A stretch of 64,000 nucleotides of DNA from Floccularia luteovirens (taxonomy: Eukaryota > Basidiomycota > Agaricomycetes > Agaricales > Squamanitaceae). Made by a program: the position numbers and the translations under genes. The stretch spans positions 2,790,001 to 2,854,000 of the forward strand of contig VSJF01000002.1 of the NCBI GenBank assembly GCA_009739215.1, read 5' to 3'. Position 1 is the first letter of the stretch; every line of letters begins with the position of its first letter. Shown here piece after piece: positions 23,761-35,383 of this stretch. The notes under the pieces were generated by a model. The model saw nothing but the letters and a program-made list of their open reading frames with translations, ran no database searches and had not been told where the DNA came from.

Positions 23761-24796
23761 AAAATGTCTGCTTTATTTATGTTGATAGTAATACTGATTA
23801 TGAACTGGATGATGTTTGCTAGGCATGTTGAGCATAGATCGCAATTATGTACTTGTGTGTTGACGAGGTCATAAAAACTCAATATATGCCTACCTAAATT
23901 CGATGCGGGATGTCATCACATAGCTAGAGATTTTCTATGGAATGTTGAAGATTACTACTGCCGATTCTGTTAGTATTTGTAGTTCAAGAACATTGCATTC
24001 AGTGACTTGGACACTGTTTTTACTAATTGAACTAAATTTCAGTTACTGCCATGACATATGCAAACGGCAGTAAGGAAGCTGTACTAATAATAATATCCAG
24101 ATGGATCACACTAATCAAAACGGTCCAATTGTTTCGGTCATTGAACCAGAAAGCGCCCAACATCCACGTCAAGAATGCCTCGGCAGGAGACGTATAGCCA
24201 AGTTCACTAAACCATGACACAGTATTGTAGATAGCAACGCGCAGCCTCACTCAAAGGCTGCGCCCCATGTAGCGCCTCACACTGCTTATCAGTGCTTGGG
24301 TATTATATTTATTAGAACAGCCAAAAGGCTATTATCATTCCTTAGTATTTAAGTAGATACACGACGCGTAGTTCTACATCATTATTACATTCATTTCACC
24401 TATCAGACTTCCCTCCACTGCACCTCAGTAAAGACACAGTCCATAGGATGCGTTCGTTGGCTGACCTATCTGGTCAATTGCGAGTCGAAAATATAGCCCC
24501 TGGTGACCATCCTCATGGGAAAAAGCTTATATCTTGGGATGTAATTTTAGTATATGTATGTAATCGCGTTACAGACGGCGACATATTTTTGTTGTGGAAG
24601 TCATCCGTTCAAATTTCAATCACTGATCCAATGCCACCCACAAATTTAAAAATAAGCAGAGGGCTGTACAGTTAGTATCTACGCTATGAATAGGATCATG
24701 ATATTGCGGTGCAATTGATTATACATCGCTGATGTGTGCAGTGATATAAACCCACAGCAAACAAATATCCTGAACCCATCTCGTCCACTTCCAATA
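23761..24796. other. Intergenic with one perfect hairpin
   Basis: No gene recognised. A perfect 9-bp inverted repeat with a 7-nt loop (GCGCAGCCT / AGGCTGCGC) lies at 24239-24263. The rest is AT-rich; the last 300 bp should contain the promoter of the secreted-protein gene. Confidence 0.45.
24239..24263. repeat. Perfect 9-bp hairpin
   Basis: GCGCAGCCT, seven-base spacer, AGGCTGCGC. GC-rich in an AT-rich setting and free of any coding frame. It could be a remnant of a short inverted-repeat element or a structured transcript end. Confidence 0.6.
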
Positions 24797-25330
24797 ATGA
24801 ACTTGTCAATTTTATTCTTTTTCGCTCTCATCCACTATTGCACCTTTACATTTGCGATCCCTACTTCTATCGCAACAAACAGTACAGCTTCTCCAAAGCG
24901 CAGGGAATCTAGCAACAATGGTGTTGTCGTGTCTGGTGTGTTTAAAGTCGACATAAGCAGCTTTGCTTGCCCCTCGGTGACCGATGGCACCACTTGCGGC
25001 AATATACAAGATTTTTCTGCTGGCGATACTGAGGTCATCCAATGTTGGTTCCATGGCGCTGCACTGTCAAGCTTGTCAACATCTACCTCCACATTTCATA
25101 CTCCACTTAATTATGTGGACCAACATTTTGGCCCTGGATTCGACAAGTAAGCAGCTTTGTTACGACACCACAACTATGACTGATTGCTTGTACTATTTAG
25201 TGTGTGGTACAAGTTGTCGACCAGTCCCAGTCCCAGTTGGTTGCCGAGACTCGGTGATGCTCTGATAGACTTGAACGTGTTTCCTAAAGTATATTGCCCT
25301 TCGGAAGAGGCATCCTTTGGCAGCGACTGA
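24797..25330 (+). CDS. Small secreted protein, unrecognised
   Basis: Predicted extracellular protein. Exon 1 is 24797-25146, the intron 25147-25200 (GTAAGC...TTTAG), exon 2 is 25201-25330; the join is in phase and gives 159 residues. MNLSILFFFALIHYCTFTFA is a clear signal peptide, followed by a Thr/Ser-rich segment with an Arg pair (KRRESS) that could be a processing site. The mature part has four cysteines (FACPSVTDGTTCGNI, EVIQCWFHGA, VYCPSEE) and a Ser/Thr-rich centre. No enzyme family was recognised. Size, signal peptide and cysteine content fit the loose class of fungal small secreted proteins. Without splicing, the frame would end just after GFDK. Confidence 0.65.
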
Positions 25331-25710
25331 AGTTCTTACATGGCAAACTGGGACGTTTGTGCGGACTTTCATTAAAACATTGGACTATTGCAGTAAATCG
25401 TATTACATAGCTGTAACGTAAATAACTCCGTGTACCTATTCCCGCTACATACCAGAGTCATATTGCGTGCATTTATGGTCAATACTATATCGCCGTCTAC
25501 ATTGGAGTACTACGGCAAGCCCGGTCTCCTACCTAGCCGTCGCGTCGAGGTTAAGAAATCAGATTCTTATATATACTTTTGTACTGGCAATTGGCTTTTT
25601 TTCTTCAAATTCAGCAAAATCTGATTTTTTTGACCCCAAATTGTTACGCATCATCAGAAATCAATTAAGAAGTCAATAACAAATCCATTGGTTATTTAAG
25701 ATTTGTGGTA
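25331..25710. other. Convergent 3' flanks
   Basis: Nothing recognisable; AT-rich with poly(T) runs near 25600-25630. Confidence 0.4.
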
Positions 25711-27201
25711 TCAAAAATACAATCCAGTCCAGCCTCTTGACGTTACCTTCAATTTATCTCCTCCATTCATATCTCCGACGTAATTCGTCCATCCTCCTTC
25801 TTGCGTTCTGTCCTCAGCGGACAAAGATAGTACATTGCGCATACTATATGATGAAGAATCAACCGCAATCTTTCCGTTGAACTGCGATTTCTTGTAATCA
25901 AGGTATACATCGCCGTTTCCTGAGGAAGTGTGAAGGTTATCGATGGGTCGTTTATCCCATTCTTCCATGAAATAAACTATACTAGTCGGTCCACTACCAG
26001 TATTCGAACGGAACACAACTGGTTCTGGGTTTTCGCGAATTTCAGGTGCCGTAGGGTAAACATTCACTTGAGCACCACCATCTCCATTCTGGGTGATGAT
26101 GGAAGCAGTGTCGGTAACAGCAATATCACCAACAATCCACCCACCAGAGACCTCGATTTGCACCTCGCGTGCGAGAGTACCACGGTTAAGCTGTACCATA
26201 CTGAGGGAATCTGTAGAGTAGAGCTTGACAGCGAGATTGGCAAGGACTATCGGTGGGAAATCTGTGAATCGGACTTGAGTGGTTGCATGAGCCGCGATGG
26301 ATAGTTTTTGAAGGAAGGCTGGGACAGTTATTGTAAGATCAAAGCGGAGGCAAGAGGAATCAGCAATTGATGGTGGGGTATCGATGAGGACATTGCTCAT
26401 TGCAGAATTCCCGCCTTCTCCAAGTTGTTGGATGTTGATATCTTGAATGAGGGATTCATCGTTTGTGTGGAGCACATATCCGTACTGAATCTCCGTTGCA
26501 GTTGACTCAGTTTGAACGATTGTCACTGTGCCTACAGCACCACCACGAACGTCGAAGGAATGTTCATTACTCGAAGAACCAAGAGCAATGGAGAAATTGT
26601 TTCCAGAATATTGCGGCTTGTCAAGGCATCCAAGGGAAGTGCTATATGCTGGTATATTCTCAAAACCAGGTGGCCATGGCTATAATTGAATAGAATTCAA
26701 AGTATGTTCTGTTGTTTGAACTAGGAAGTGTACTGACTTTGTACGCCCATCGGACAAGCTTGAACGCATAAAAGACTAGGTAACCAGCAAGGATAATACC
26801 GATTGCTTTCCAGAGCAGCGAACAGCTGCGATGAGAGTGATTAAGATACGACTCATTATACCACATAAAAATTAGACTTACTCCACGCCACAGCATATAC
26901 AACATCCAGACTTCCTTTTCGTTGGCTTAGGAACTGGTATCTCTGTGTCCAATAAAGCAACAGAGGCCTCTTCATCATCCAAGTCAGTTCTTGACCGGTC
27001 CAACGCAATCCTTCCTTCGCCCAAAGGATTCCTTGAAGCCTTGTCTAACGTAGGGCAGAATAAGGGCAAGATAAGACAATTTTAATTCAAATTTTTACAG
27101 TTGTCCCATTGCTCTTTGACCTTTAAAGCCGCCATAGCTCCTCCGACTAGGGCGAAAAATGAGAGTGCTGGGCGCCTCTCTTGTTGTCTTGCTCGTGGCA
27201 T
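25711..27201 (-). CDS. Single-pass membrane protein of unknown function
   Basis: Exons 27201-27099, 27044-26882, 26825-26738 and 26679-25711 join in phase to 440 residues. The N-terminus (MPRARQQERRPALSFFALVG) leads into a cytosolic segment of about 75 residues with acidic and basic clusters, ending in a cysteine cluster (SGCCICCGVD) that could be palmitoylated. One strong transmembrane helix follows, AIGIILAGYLVFYAFKLV. The remaining 320 residues form a beta-rich outer region without a known signature. They contain LRFDLTITVPAFL and SGNGDVYLDYKKSQFNGKIA, resembling the repetitive beta-strand pattern of DUF4097-like proteins. The upstream exon was included because the second exon has no ATG in frame and the two join cleanly. 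Basidiomycete proteins of this layout are common; their function is not known to me. Confidence 0.68.
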
Positions 27202-27502
27202 TGTAATTGTATTGTGAGTTTCTAATAGTTTGATTCACGAATGGATAGGGAAGGGAGTCCCGTAGCTCGAGGATGAAAAAGATTGAAAGAAGAATCTGTA
27301 AAAAGGTACGCTTCACTCTTGTACAGCCATTAAGTACATTGAAATTGACTCGGCGCTTTCTAAATCCAAACGGGTTTGTGTCCCATGTGATCACAGTGAT
27401 TGATGGTATTACACATAGAAATGATGGAGAAACCACGGCGACAAAATATATTACTGACTGACGAAGATAAAACAGTTTTTATTTTTAGCAATCAATGTGT
27501 TT
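27202..27502. other. Short intergenic region
   Basis: Lies between two minus-strand genes: 5' flank of the membrane protein and 3' flank of bleomycin hydrolase. No feature recognised. Confidence 0.4.
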
Positions 27503-29404
27503 TTATGCAAGTGAGCCCTGGAGAGTGTTGTTTCAGTTTGTTTATCATGTGACGCATGAACGACTGACCATAGGGTCCCATGGAGGAAGTACAGTCTTTT
27601 CTCCAGATTCATATACCTGCACAAGGTCCTTAGGCGCCAGCGCCTTCGGCACCACAACTTGATACACAAACCTTTGTGGAATGAAAATCAGCGATGCAAA
27701 GCCCAGACCGGCATTAGGGGACAAAACGTACTGATCAAACCATGTATCAGTCATCACAAAGTAGCCCTTGTTACCAACATCTTCTCCCCAAGAATTCTCG
27801 ACTTTGTATCGGAGAGGTTTCCCATTCGAGTCGAGGTGAACCCCTGAAATAACCATTGCGTGTGTCATGAATGATTCACCAATTTGCAGGCGTTCGGCTT
27901 TGGACAATCCAAGTTTGATGCCAAACGCGTTCTATGAAGGTAGTTGTTATGTTCCATGTTCCACGTACAGATGGTGTTGTTACAGAAACGCACCTCGTAC
28001 TCAAACAAAGCTGGATCCATGATACCAGCATCTCTGTCTGAAGAATGGCCAACGTCACAACCGAAGAAAACTGGTTGGCCAGCTTTAATCATCTGAAAAT
28101 GGAAATCAGATTTCCATTTTTTTCCACGAAGAAGGCTAACCTTAATGACGACATTCTTCATGTTGTCGATCTGTGTGTTAACGTCTGAATACAAACAAAT
28201 GATTGAGACTTGATAACATAATCATACTTATCAACTCACATAGAACTGGTCTGCTATTCCAGATATTTCCAAGTTTGTCAACTGTGTACAGCTTGGAGTA
28301 CTCATTACGAGGGTCGTTAATCAGAGAGAACGAATCAGACGGCTGCAAATACAACATCAGGAAAATCGTAATCACTAGATGAAATAGTGGTTGACTTACG
28401 CGGTAAGGTTTGGTGGCAAACTGTTCAAAATACTCCTTAGGAGTTCCTTCCCATCTTCCAGCCTTGCCATCTGCATCTAGGTACTCCCAGACAAAGGCTT
28501 TATTTGGGTTGGGAGGGACACCAAGTGTGGCCGTCATGATGTTGTATACTTCTTGCATCAGCTCTTCCTTCTTGGCCCGTAGAATCTTCATGGCCTTTGC
28601 CCCCGTGAACGAAGCCGCACGAAGAGACGTGGAGAGCTTTCGAAGGATAAGAGCATCTTCTCTCAGCTTGGCTTTCAATAGTGTATTCAAAGGAGCAGAA
28701 AGGGAAGAGTGTGTTGATTCGGGGTAGATAGCTTGAGGAACTATCCCATAGTCCTCCATAAGATTGACAACCATGTCCCATTGTCCACCGTCGCTGATAA
28801 GGTCGTTAGACAGGTGATTGATGAGTCGGTCTTGAACAGGCAGGTCCGCATGCTCAATCATCAATTCCAAGTAGTAGTTGCTCTTGTTTAGTTTGTCCCA
28901 GAAAAACAAGTATGACTACACGAGCACATGTATCAGAAACTGCCAAAACAAGATAACGGTGAGCCTCACCTGGGAGAGCTGGAACTCTTTCAACCTGAGT
29001 TTTTTCATGATCCCATATCGGATAACATTAGTGGTTGCAAAGAGCCAGCACCTTCCGCTGCTCTTCTGATTCGTTATAGGGTCAGTCTTGAAGTCTATTG
29101 TGTGGTTGAAGACGTGTTGGTCACCAATGCTGACAGAGCGGGAGATAAGAGCAGAGCGTATATCAGAGTGACTGAGAATAGTGCGTGCGAGCTTAAGAGT
29201 AGGACTCCTTTGTGCATCAGACTCCCATGACGAAATGTTGCCCAAGGTAAGAGAGCCACTACTTGATAGCGGGGTGGTTATGTCGAGAGTGTCCAGGGAG
29301 GCTTCGAGGTATGCAAGGGGAGGTTGATGTTTCTCATCCTGGAGTACGAAAGAAGAGTTGGTGGGAGTTGGAATTGGGGTTGACGTTGATTGGGAGTTGC
29401 CCAT
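27503..29404 (-). CDS. BLH1: Bleomycin hydrolase / cysteine aminopeptidase (peptidase C1B)
   Basis: Cytosolic papain-fold aminopeptidase, normally a hexamer, that also hydrolyses homocysteine thiolactone and bleomycin. The ATG at 29404 opens MGNSQSTSTPIPTP. Catalytic Cys lies in NQKSSGRCWLFATTN, His in GESFMTHAMVISGVHL, and Asn in YKVENSWGEDVG. Other family blocks are present: ISDGGQWDMVVNLMEDYGIV, FWDKLNKSNYYLE and PVFFGCDVGHSSD. The last exon is a 15-nt micro-exon (27517-27503) adding GSLA after WDPM, which restores the usual family C-terminus. Retaining that intron would instead give an atypical VSRSCVT tail. MGNSQS matches the MGxxxS N-myristoylation pattern. About eight short introns; no disabling change. 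Confidence 0.93.
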
Positions 29405-29970
29405 TGTCGAAAAGCTGAAATGTTGATAGGTATGAAGTGAAGCGCAGAGATTACGGTTATAAGTGCTTTGCTGTACTATGTCGTTGGGATATACTCCATA
29501 TGGGTTTAGTTGCCATATGGCACTAAGTCGAGATAACAAATTTGGGTTTCCATCACCTTGTGCCACTGGTCCACCAATCAGTTTTGACTGTCTTTCGAAT
29601 ATGATCCCTTTGGTACTAGGTATTCACTAAGGACATCAATGAACAAGATCCGGGTACACTTTTGAGAACGTGGGTATAAATGGAAATGGACATGGTTGAT
29701 GACCATCCAAAACTTTGTACAAATTGAAAATGACCATCCAAATCAGCTTCTGGTACAGAGAAGAACATCCAAAGTTGCACTATTGGGTGATAATTCCACG
29801 CAAATTTTCTAAAACTGTTTTACTATATTCCTTGCCGTGTTTTATTTTACGGAAGGCCTTCTACTATCACCCGCACAAGTCTCCCACACTTGACGGTCCA
29901 TGGGAATTTTGTATTTATTATATCACTGTCAGTGCAATGAGCTCCGGTATCTTTCCCGTCACTCCTTCAA
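29405..29970. promoter_or_regulatory. Divergent intergenic region
   Basis: The 566 bp between bleomycin hydrolase (minus) and the arylesterase-like gene (plus). It should contain both promoters. A short internal repeat, GACCATCCAAA, occurs at about 29699 and 29731. Confidence 0.4.
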
Positions 29971-31472
29971 ATGCCTCGTCTCCTTAATTTTGCGGTGGTC
30001 GTCCTTGCTATCGCCGGAGGCCTATTCCAATTCTATCTCAAACCCATTCTTCTTCAGTTGGGCTATGCGCGTGAAATCTTACCAACCAAAAATAACAAAT
30101 GTACCACTGTACCACATCTCCAGGCTTGCGAAAGTACGTACTTTTTTAACTCTTGCCAAGCATTCGCTCACAATTATCTACAGAGGTAGTGCTTCATCAA
30201 CAGACAGGGATTATCTATCTTGCTTGCTCTGATCCATCTAGTCGTACCCGCTGGCTTCCTGGTGTAGGACGACTAAATGTGACTGGCGCGTCATTCGATG
30301 ATTTTATCGCGACATATGACCCTAGGACCTCACAAATCACACGCCTTAACATCGTCGGTTCGGGAATGGAGATGCGCGGTTTCTCATCTCATGGCATGGA
30401 TGTTGTGCCCTCCTCGACCAGTGATACGGAATTATTCGTGTACCTTGTAAACCACAGAGCTCCTCTTGGGGACAAACCGGCACACCAAGTAGGCGCGGAT
30501 TCTGTAATTGAAATATTGAAGACCGAAGTTGGAAGTTCTACTTTGGTTCACGTCAAAACAGTTGAAGACCCGGTGATTAGTACCCCAAATGACGTGATCG
30601 GGTATCCTGACGGAAAGTCATTCTATTTCACAAATGATCACGGTTCGCAAAAAGTTGGATATGTAAGTTATCGATGACCCTGGTTGATAATGTTAGGTCA
30701 TGCTCTTATTTGATTAATATTTACAGGGAAGGTTCCTCTCTATTCTTGGCCGTAAAATAACCTCTGTAGGCTACTGCCACCTAGATAAAGGTTGCAAAAG
30801 TAGCCATCAAAGACTTACACTGGCAGCAATGGAATTGCAAGGGCGCATAATGATACTATCTATGTTGGGAATGCTGTTGCCGGAGGTGTTAGTATACTTG
30901 AAAGGCAACGAGATAACTCCCTAGTTTTGACAGATGTCATAAAGACCGGTATGGTGCCCGCCATTTGTGTGCTATTGGGTTCAATCTGAAGATGATATAG
31001 AATACCCAGTTGACAACCTGTCGGTTGACTCTCGAGGGCATAGTCTGGGCAGCTGGTAAGAACGATATTTTCTTCAGCACAATCCAAGATACTCATCAGG
31101 CGATAGGTCTTATTGACAGCATCACAACGGTATTCAAACATTTTGAAAACCCTTCAGTTCCCGCGCCATCATCTGCACTTCGTATTTCCATTAATACTGG
31201 CAAAGGCTCTTTTTATGGAGACAAATACAAAGTTGAAAAGGCATGTATATGACCATACCTCATTTTTAGGTCTACCCAATATTTATGTTTTTACTTTAGC
31301 CATTTATTGACAACGGACGCCTCGCATCTGGTACGACGTCTGCTGTGTATGATGCTGAAAGGAAGAAGTTATTCTTGCATGGTAAATGAATCTTTGTGAC
31401 AGGTTTCATGGTACAGCACTGATCATTGCATCAGGTATATGCGCTCCTCATCTGACGGTGTGCCCAATGTAA
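29971..31472 (+). pseudogene. Serum paraoxonase/arylesterase-like protein, frameshifted
   Basis: Six-bladed beta-propeller hydrolase of the PON/SMP-30-like fold. MPRLLNFAVVVLAIAGGLFQ is an N-terminal signal anchor. The next exon holds IIYLACSDPSSRTRWLPG, MRGFSSHGMDVV, and NDVIGYPDGKSFYFTNDHGS. Later exons hold TSVGYCHLDKGCK, TGSNGIARAHNDTIYVGN, VDNLSVDSRGH, and GRLASGTTSAVYDAERKKLF, ending HGICAPHLTVCPM. Two single-base frame changes are needed: after GCKSSHQ (about 30805) and after VDSRGH (about 31045). One intron would need a GC donor (about 31241, AAAG|GCATGT). The protein is otherwise complete, so this is either a recent pseudogene or carries assembly indels; the uS2 gene next to it also needs one indel. 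Confidence 0.72.
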
Positions 31473-31831
31473 AACTGAAACGTACGAGTAATGGTTCTGC
31501 AAGCGTCAATGTGTTACACAACTCTCTTACATGAACTTTTACATGGAGCTCCACGGCTCAATCTCCAATAAGTTTCTTCTCGATACCAACTCCAATTCCA
31601 ATTCTAGTGTTGAACTCTACCCCAAGCTACAGCATATACCATTTTGTATCACTAAAATTAATATCATTTGTCTCAATTCAATTGTGGAAAATGAAAAAAA
31701 AGCCTGAAATATCATATTTTTTTTTCTCGTGTACAGATACGTGAAGTCGAACGCATGATGGGACACTCAAGACATAGTGTGAGGATGCCTATCACGCCAG
31801 AATAATACTCCTGACACATGATATCTTACAA

Positions 31832-32834
31832 CTAATCCCAACCACTGTTTCCAGTAGTTACTTCTGCACCCCATGATGATGTCGCAGCAGGTTCAGCCGA
31901 CCAGTCTGTAGTTCCTGCACCAGGTTCTGCTCCCCAGTCAAGTCCACCTAACACAAAGAACACATTCAGACGCGCGGGATAATCGAGATACAAATAAATA
32001 CTAACCTTCACCAACCAAGGCAGGGTTGATACCACCTTGTGGTCCACTTGCAACTTCCCATCCAGACAACGCGGCAGGTGCTTCAGCAGACCCTTGTTGA
32101 GCAGCCAATTTAGCAGCAGCCTCTTCTTGTTGTTGCTTCTCAACCTCTTCGGGATCGCGGTAGAAGAACATGTCGACCATAACATTCCAACCGTCACTTG
32201 TCCTAGGGATTGTTCCCCTAAGACGTAATACTTCACGAGCAAGCAACCACCAGATGAGACCAATAGCTTGGTGTCCTTTGTTGTTAGTCGGGATACAAAC
32301 GTCCACGAATCTTAGGGGGGCATCGGTATCGCAAAGTGCGATAACAGGGATATTAACGTATGACTGCCTCCCGGATTGCTTGGTGATCCACACGGGGGTC
32401 AGTGACGATGATAATACGAGGTTCCTTGAAAGACCGGGTGATATAGTTCGTGAAAGAACCTGGCGTAAAACGTCCAGCAATTGCTTGGGCACCAGTGTTG
32501 GCAGCGAATTTAAGGACAGCACGGTGACCATAGGCACGCGCTGAAATGACACAGACGTCGTTGGGGTTTTCGATGGCAGCGATAATACGGGCAGCAAATA
32601 CAAGCTTCTCCCAAGTCTTTCCGATGTTAATAATGTGAATTCCTGCGATGTTAGGTTAATAATGATTAAAACTCTGAAAACTAGTTAGATATACACACCA
32701 TCGGCTCTCCTCTTCCAGACATAAGGCTCCATCTGCTTATCACAATTCTTTGAGCCGATATGGCATTTTGCAGCGAGAAGGAGTTGGATCTCTTCCTCTG
32801 TAGCAGCTAGGACTGACGGCAATTTTGAGGCCAT
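31832..32834 (-). CDS. RPS0: 40S ribosomal protein SA / uS2 (apparent frameshift)
   Basis: Small-subunit ribosomal protein near the mRNA exit of the 40S subunit. [20 protein letters not shown] is the family start (ATG 32834). The first intron joins RRADG to [15 protein letters not shown]. The core contains [69 protein letters not shown] and the acidic, Trp-rich tail ([19 protein letters not shown]). One extra base (about 32364-32366) breaks the frame between REA and SYVNIP; every other position fits. The gene is normally essential and single-copy, so a sequencing or assembly indel is the simplest explanation. A likely 5'-UTR intron (GTACGT donor near 32971, TTAG acceptor near 32847) precedes the ATG. 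Confidence 0.9.
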
Positions 32835-33249
32835 ATTGAAAGATAAACCTAAGATATGACAAAAAATCCAATTAACACCATCCAAAATCTATCATCACCA
32901 TCCACCCCCAAAAAACAACCAAATCGCTCCATTCTTGTTCATACAGCCTGACATATATGGTAGAGACGTACCGTGAAGTTTACTTTGGCTTGATGTCGAT
33001 GAGAACGACGTTCACGGTCGCGATTTTGATGATTGCGTTAACGCGGTTTGTGTTGTCCACAAGGATTGGGAAAGTTAGACCAATATTATTCCCACGCTCT
33101 CTCTTTTGAAAACGATTAAGACTGTTACATATATATGCATTTAACTGCAGACCAATATAGGCTTGGTATGTACATGAAGTGTATTAACGAAGATGCAGGC
33201 TAAATACAAGGTATTTTGACAAACGAAGTGTACAGAGCTGATTTCTTTA
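32835..33249. other. uS2 5' leader and 3' flank of membrane-protein gene
   Basis: Holds the probable 5'-UTR intron of the ribosomal protein gene (about 32847-32971, minus strand) and AT-rich sequence. No further gene. Confidence 0.45.
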
Positions 33250-34520
33250 AGTATTATATGAGTAAGACAGTGTTTCGTACTCCAAATATTGTCTTGTGGT
33301 GAGTATTGCTGTGTTAGGAAATGTGGATGCGCCGACGTTGAGCTTCGACGGTAGACGCTGCATGTTAATGATTGAACGGCAACCCTGGGGTACACAATTA
33401 TTCAATATATCAGAGTCACGAAACAAAGAAAGCTTACGGCTGAGGACACGATAGAAATAAACCACCTGAGAAATAATCACATTGGACATTGAGGAATAAA
33501 GGATTTTGACGAAAAATGCCTTACGAATTCCCTAAATTTGAGTATTGGTCCTCCACCAGTGTTGCAAAAACTGTTAGTGTTGTAATCACTTGAAAATCTG
33601 TCAGCCAGCAACTCTGGAATCGAAAATCAATAATACCAACATAGTATGAGAAAAAAAGTCATTGTCCCATCTCTAACCATGAGCAGCATTATGGGAATTT
33701 TTCCCCATCCTGCTCTAAGGGCGGACTTGTACTTGATTAATGTGAGAGCTAGTACGACAACCTGCGATACCATGGCACCAATTCTACAATGCCATGTATA
33801 GTGAGTACGTATCAGCATAACTTTAGATCTAAACTTTCACTAACCCAAAATAAGTGAATGATCGAGGGCTCTCAACCAGGAAACTGTCAGCACGAAAGTT
33901 TGCGGTACTGGGGATTGTCATGACAATCCCAGTCACTACAGTGGCTAACTCCCCTAAAATTATTACCACAAAAGCCAACCCTAGACCAATATTTTTGTTG
34001 TACAAAGCGAAAACTGAGCAGATGGTATGAGTGGAGTTTTGAAAGGCGCGGGAAATGTAACTACGTACCTCGGGCCATCAGAACAATCTCCACAGCAGTC
34101 AATATGGCGCTGTCAACAACTACCTGCGAGATATACCAATCCTTGAGATGGACAAAGAGTGTATTTCTACCCGATATTATCGATAGCTCAATGGATCGAT
34201 TGGCACTGTCATAATTAGCAATATGATGTAAGCATGAACCAGAACCAGAAGGGAAAGCATAGTGCTGACATTTGTGCTGCCAGAGCAAAATATCTAATGA
34301 ATAAGAATTGCCATTTGATCCAGGAATGGTTTGGTCTCCTATTTTTGATCGGTTTAGAAGAGCTGCTATGTCAGTGTGGAAACGAATACACAGGATGTCC
34401 AACGTACGACCATATCACGTCGACTTCATCGTCAAAAGTTAAACATATGTCGTGGAGAAGGAAAGCAAGTGAGGCGACTGATCAGGGAATTTAGCTCAAT
34501 ACAGGAAGCATGCCATCACC
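33250..34520 (-). CDS. Multi-pass membrane protein, DUF6533-like (model incomplete)
   Basis: Putative integral membrane protein of a large Agaricomycete family whose role is unknown. Exons, read on the minus strand, give the family opening LTFDDEVDVIW (about 34440), then WIKWQFLFIRYFALAAQMSA (about 34350-34290). Further helices follow: VVVDSAILTAVEIVLMARV joined to FALYNKNIGLGLAFVVIILG, then VVLALTLIKYKSALRAGWG, and WFISIVSSAVSFLCFV. It ends with CRSIINMQRLPSKLNV, a family-typical C-terminal motif. The seven-helix pattern fits, but the start and several junctions were not resolved, and some segments lie in different frames without an obvious intron. It may be a decaying copy. Boundaries are approximate. 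Confidence 0.5.
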
Positions 34521-35383
34521 GAATCGGCGTACCTTGACCACTTGTGAGAATCAGCAGCGGAGGTTGCTTCATGAGGCTAACGCAGTTGAACAATATCGAG
34601 AGAGTTCTTCGATCAGCAGTGTAGCATTTCACGAGCGCGTTACTGTTACAGGTCGCTGCTCCCAGCACTTATGTGAATGGCGTAATACAAGTAGTTGGAG
34701 TTCAGAAGTGAAAAGTTTGCCACGTTGGATTTCATGCTTCTTCTACTTTCTCAAAGAAGTTGGGCATCCGATGCGCCCGATCACCGCCAAGCAGCCTATG
34801 ATATCTTTAATGCATGGCGTAAGGTTATGTTTTTGTGCTTTTTGTTTTGACTGCAAAGGACCTTTTAGACAATGTTGTCATGCCGTTGTGTCTACAACGA
34901 ACATCACAATACAAGCATCTGTGGGTGAAAACTCGCACTTTTCACCATTCCATTCTTTTCTTTCAAGATGGATCTACTCTGAAAAACCAAATAAACTCGG
35001 ACCCAGTTTTATTTGCAGCTGCAGTGTGACCAGCGATTGAGGGACGAAAGATCACAAATTGACATGATATTGACAGGCGGTTGACAGAATTCAGAGATCA
35101 CATTTGCACCCGAGCGGGAAAAAAAAGACATAAAGTATATGTGATTTTCGAATCGTGTGAGATAGATCATCAAAGAATCTGTTCGACGTGAGAGCAACAA
35201 GATTGTATCAACCTGCTGCATATTCCAAGATTAGTATCAATCTCAAAATAAATAATATTACATAATTTAACCAGTATCACGTGGTGTACTATTTCTCGGA
35301 AAGTGTTCAAGATAGCTACAACAGCGTACATACATTGTTTAGTCTACAGTCCAAGAAGACAAGGGCAAAAGTGTCTTCTCACC
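34521..35383. other. Intergenic, unrecognised
   Basis: A 176-codon plus-strand frame (34510-35040, ATG start, Cys- and Ser-rich) covers much of this. It has no recognisable motif and an unusual composition, so I leave it as an unsupported possibility. The promoter of CTR9 should lie in the last 300 bp. Confidence 0.35.

Noticed and set aside
32355..32372. Programmed +1 frameshifting in uS2
   Set aside because: No known precedent for this gene and no recognisable shift signal; a single-base error or damaged copy is simpler.
34510..35040. 176-codon ATG-started frame as a gene
   Set aside because: Composition is odd, there is no motif or paralogue, and it lies between two genes that need promoters there.
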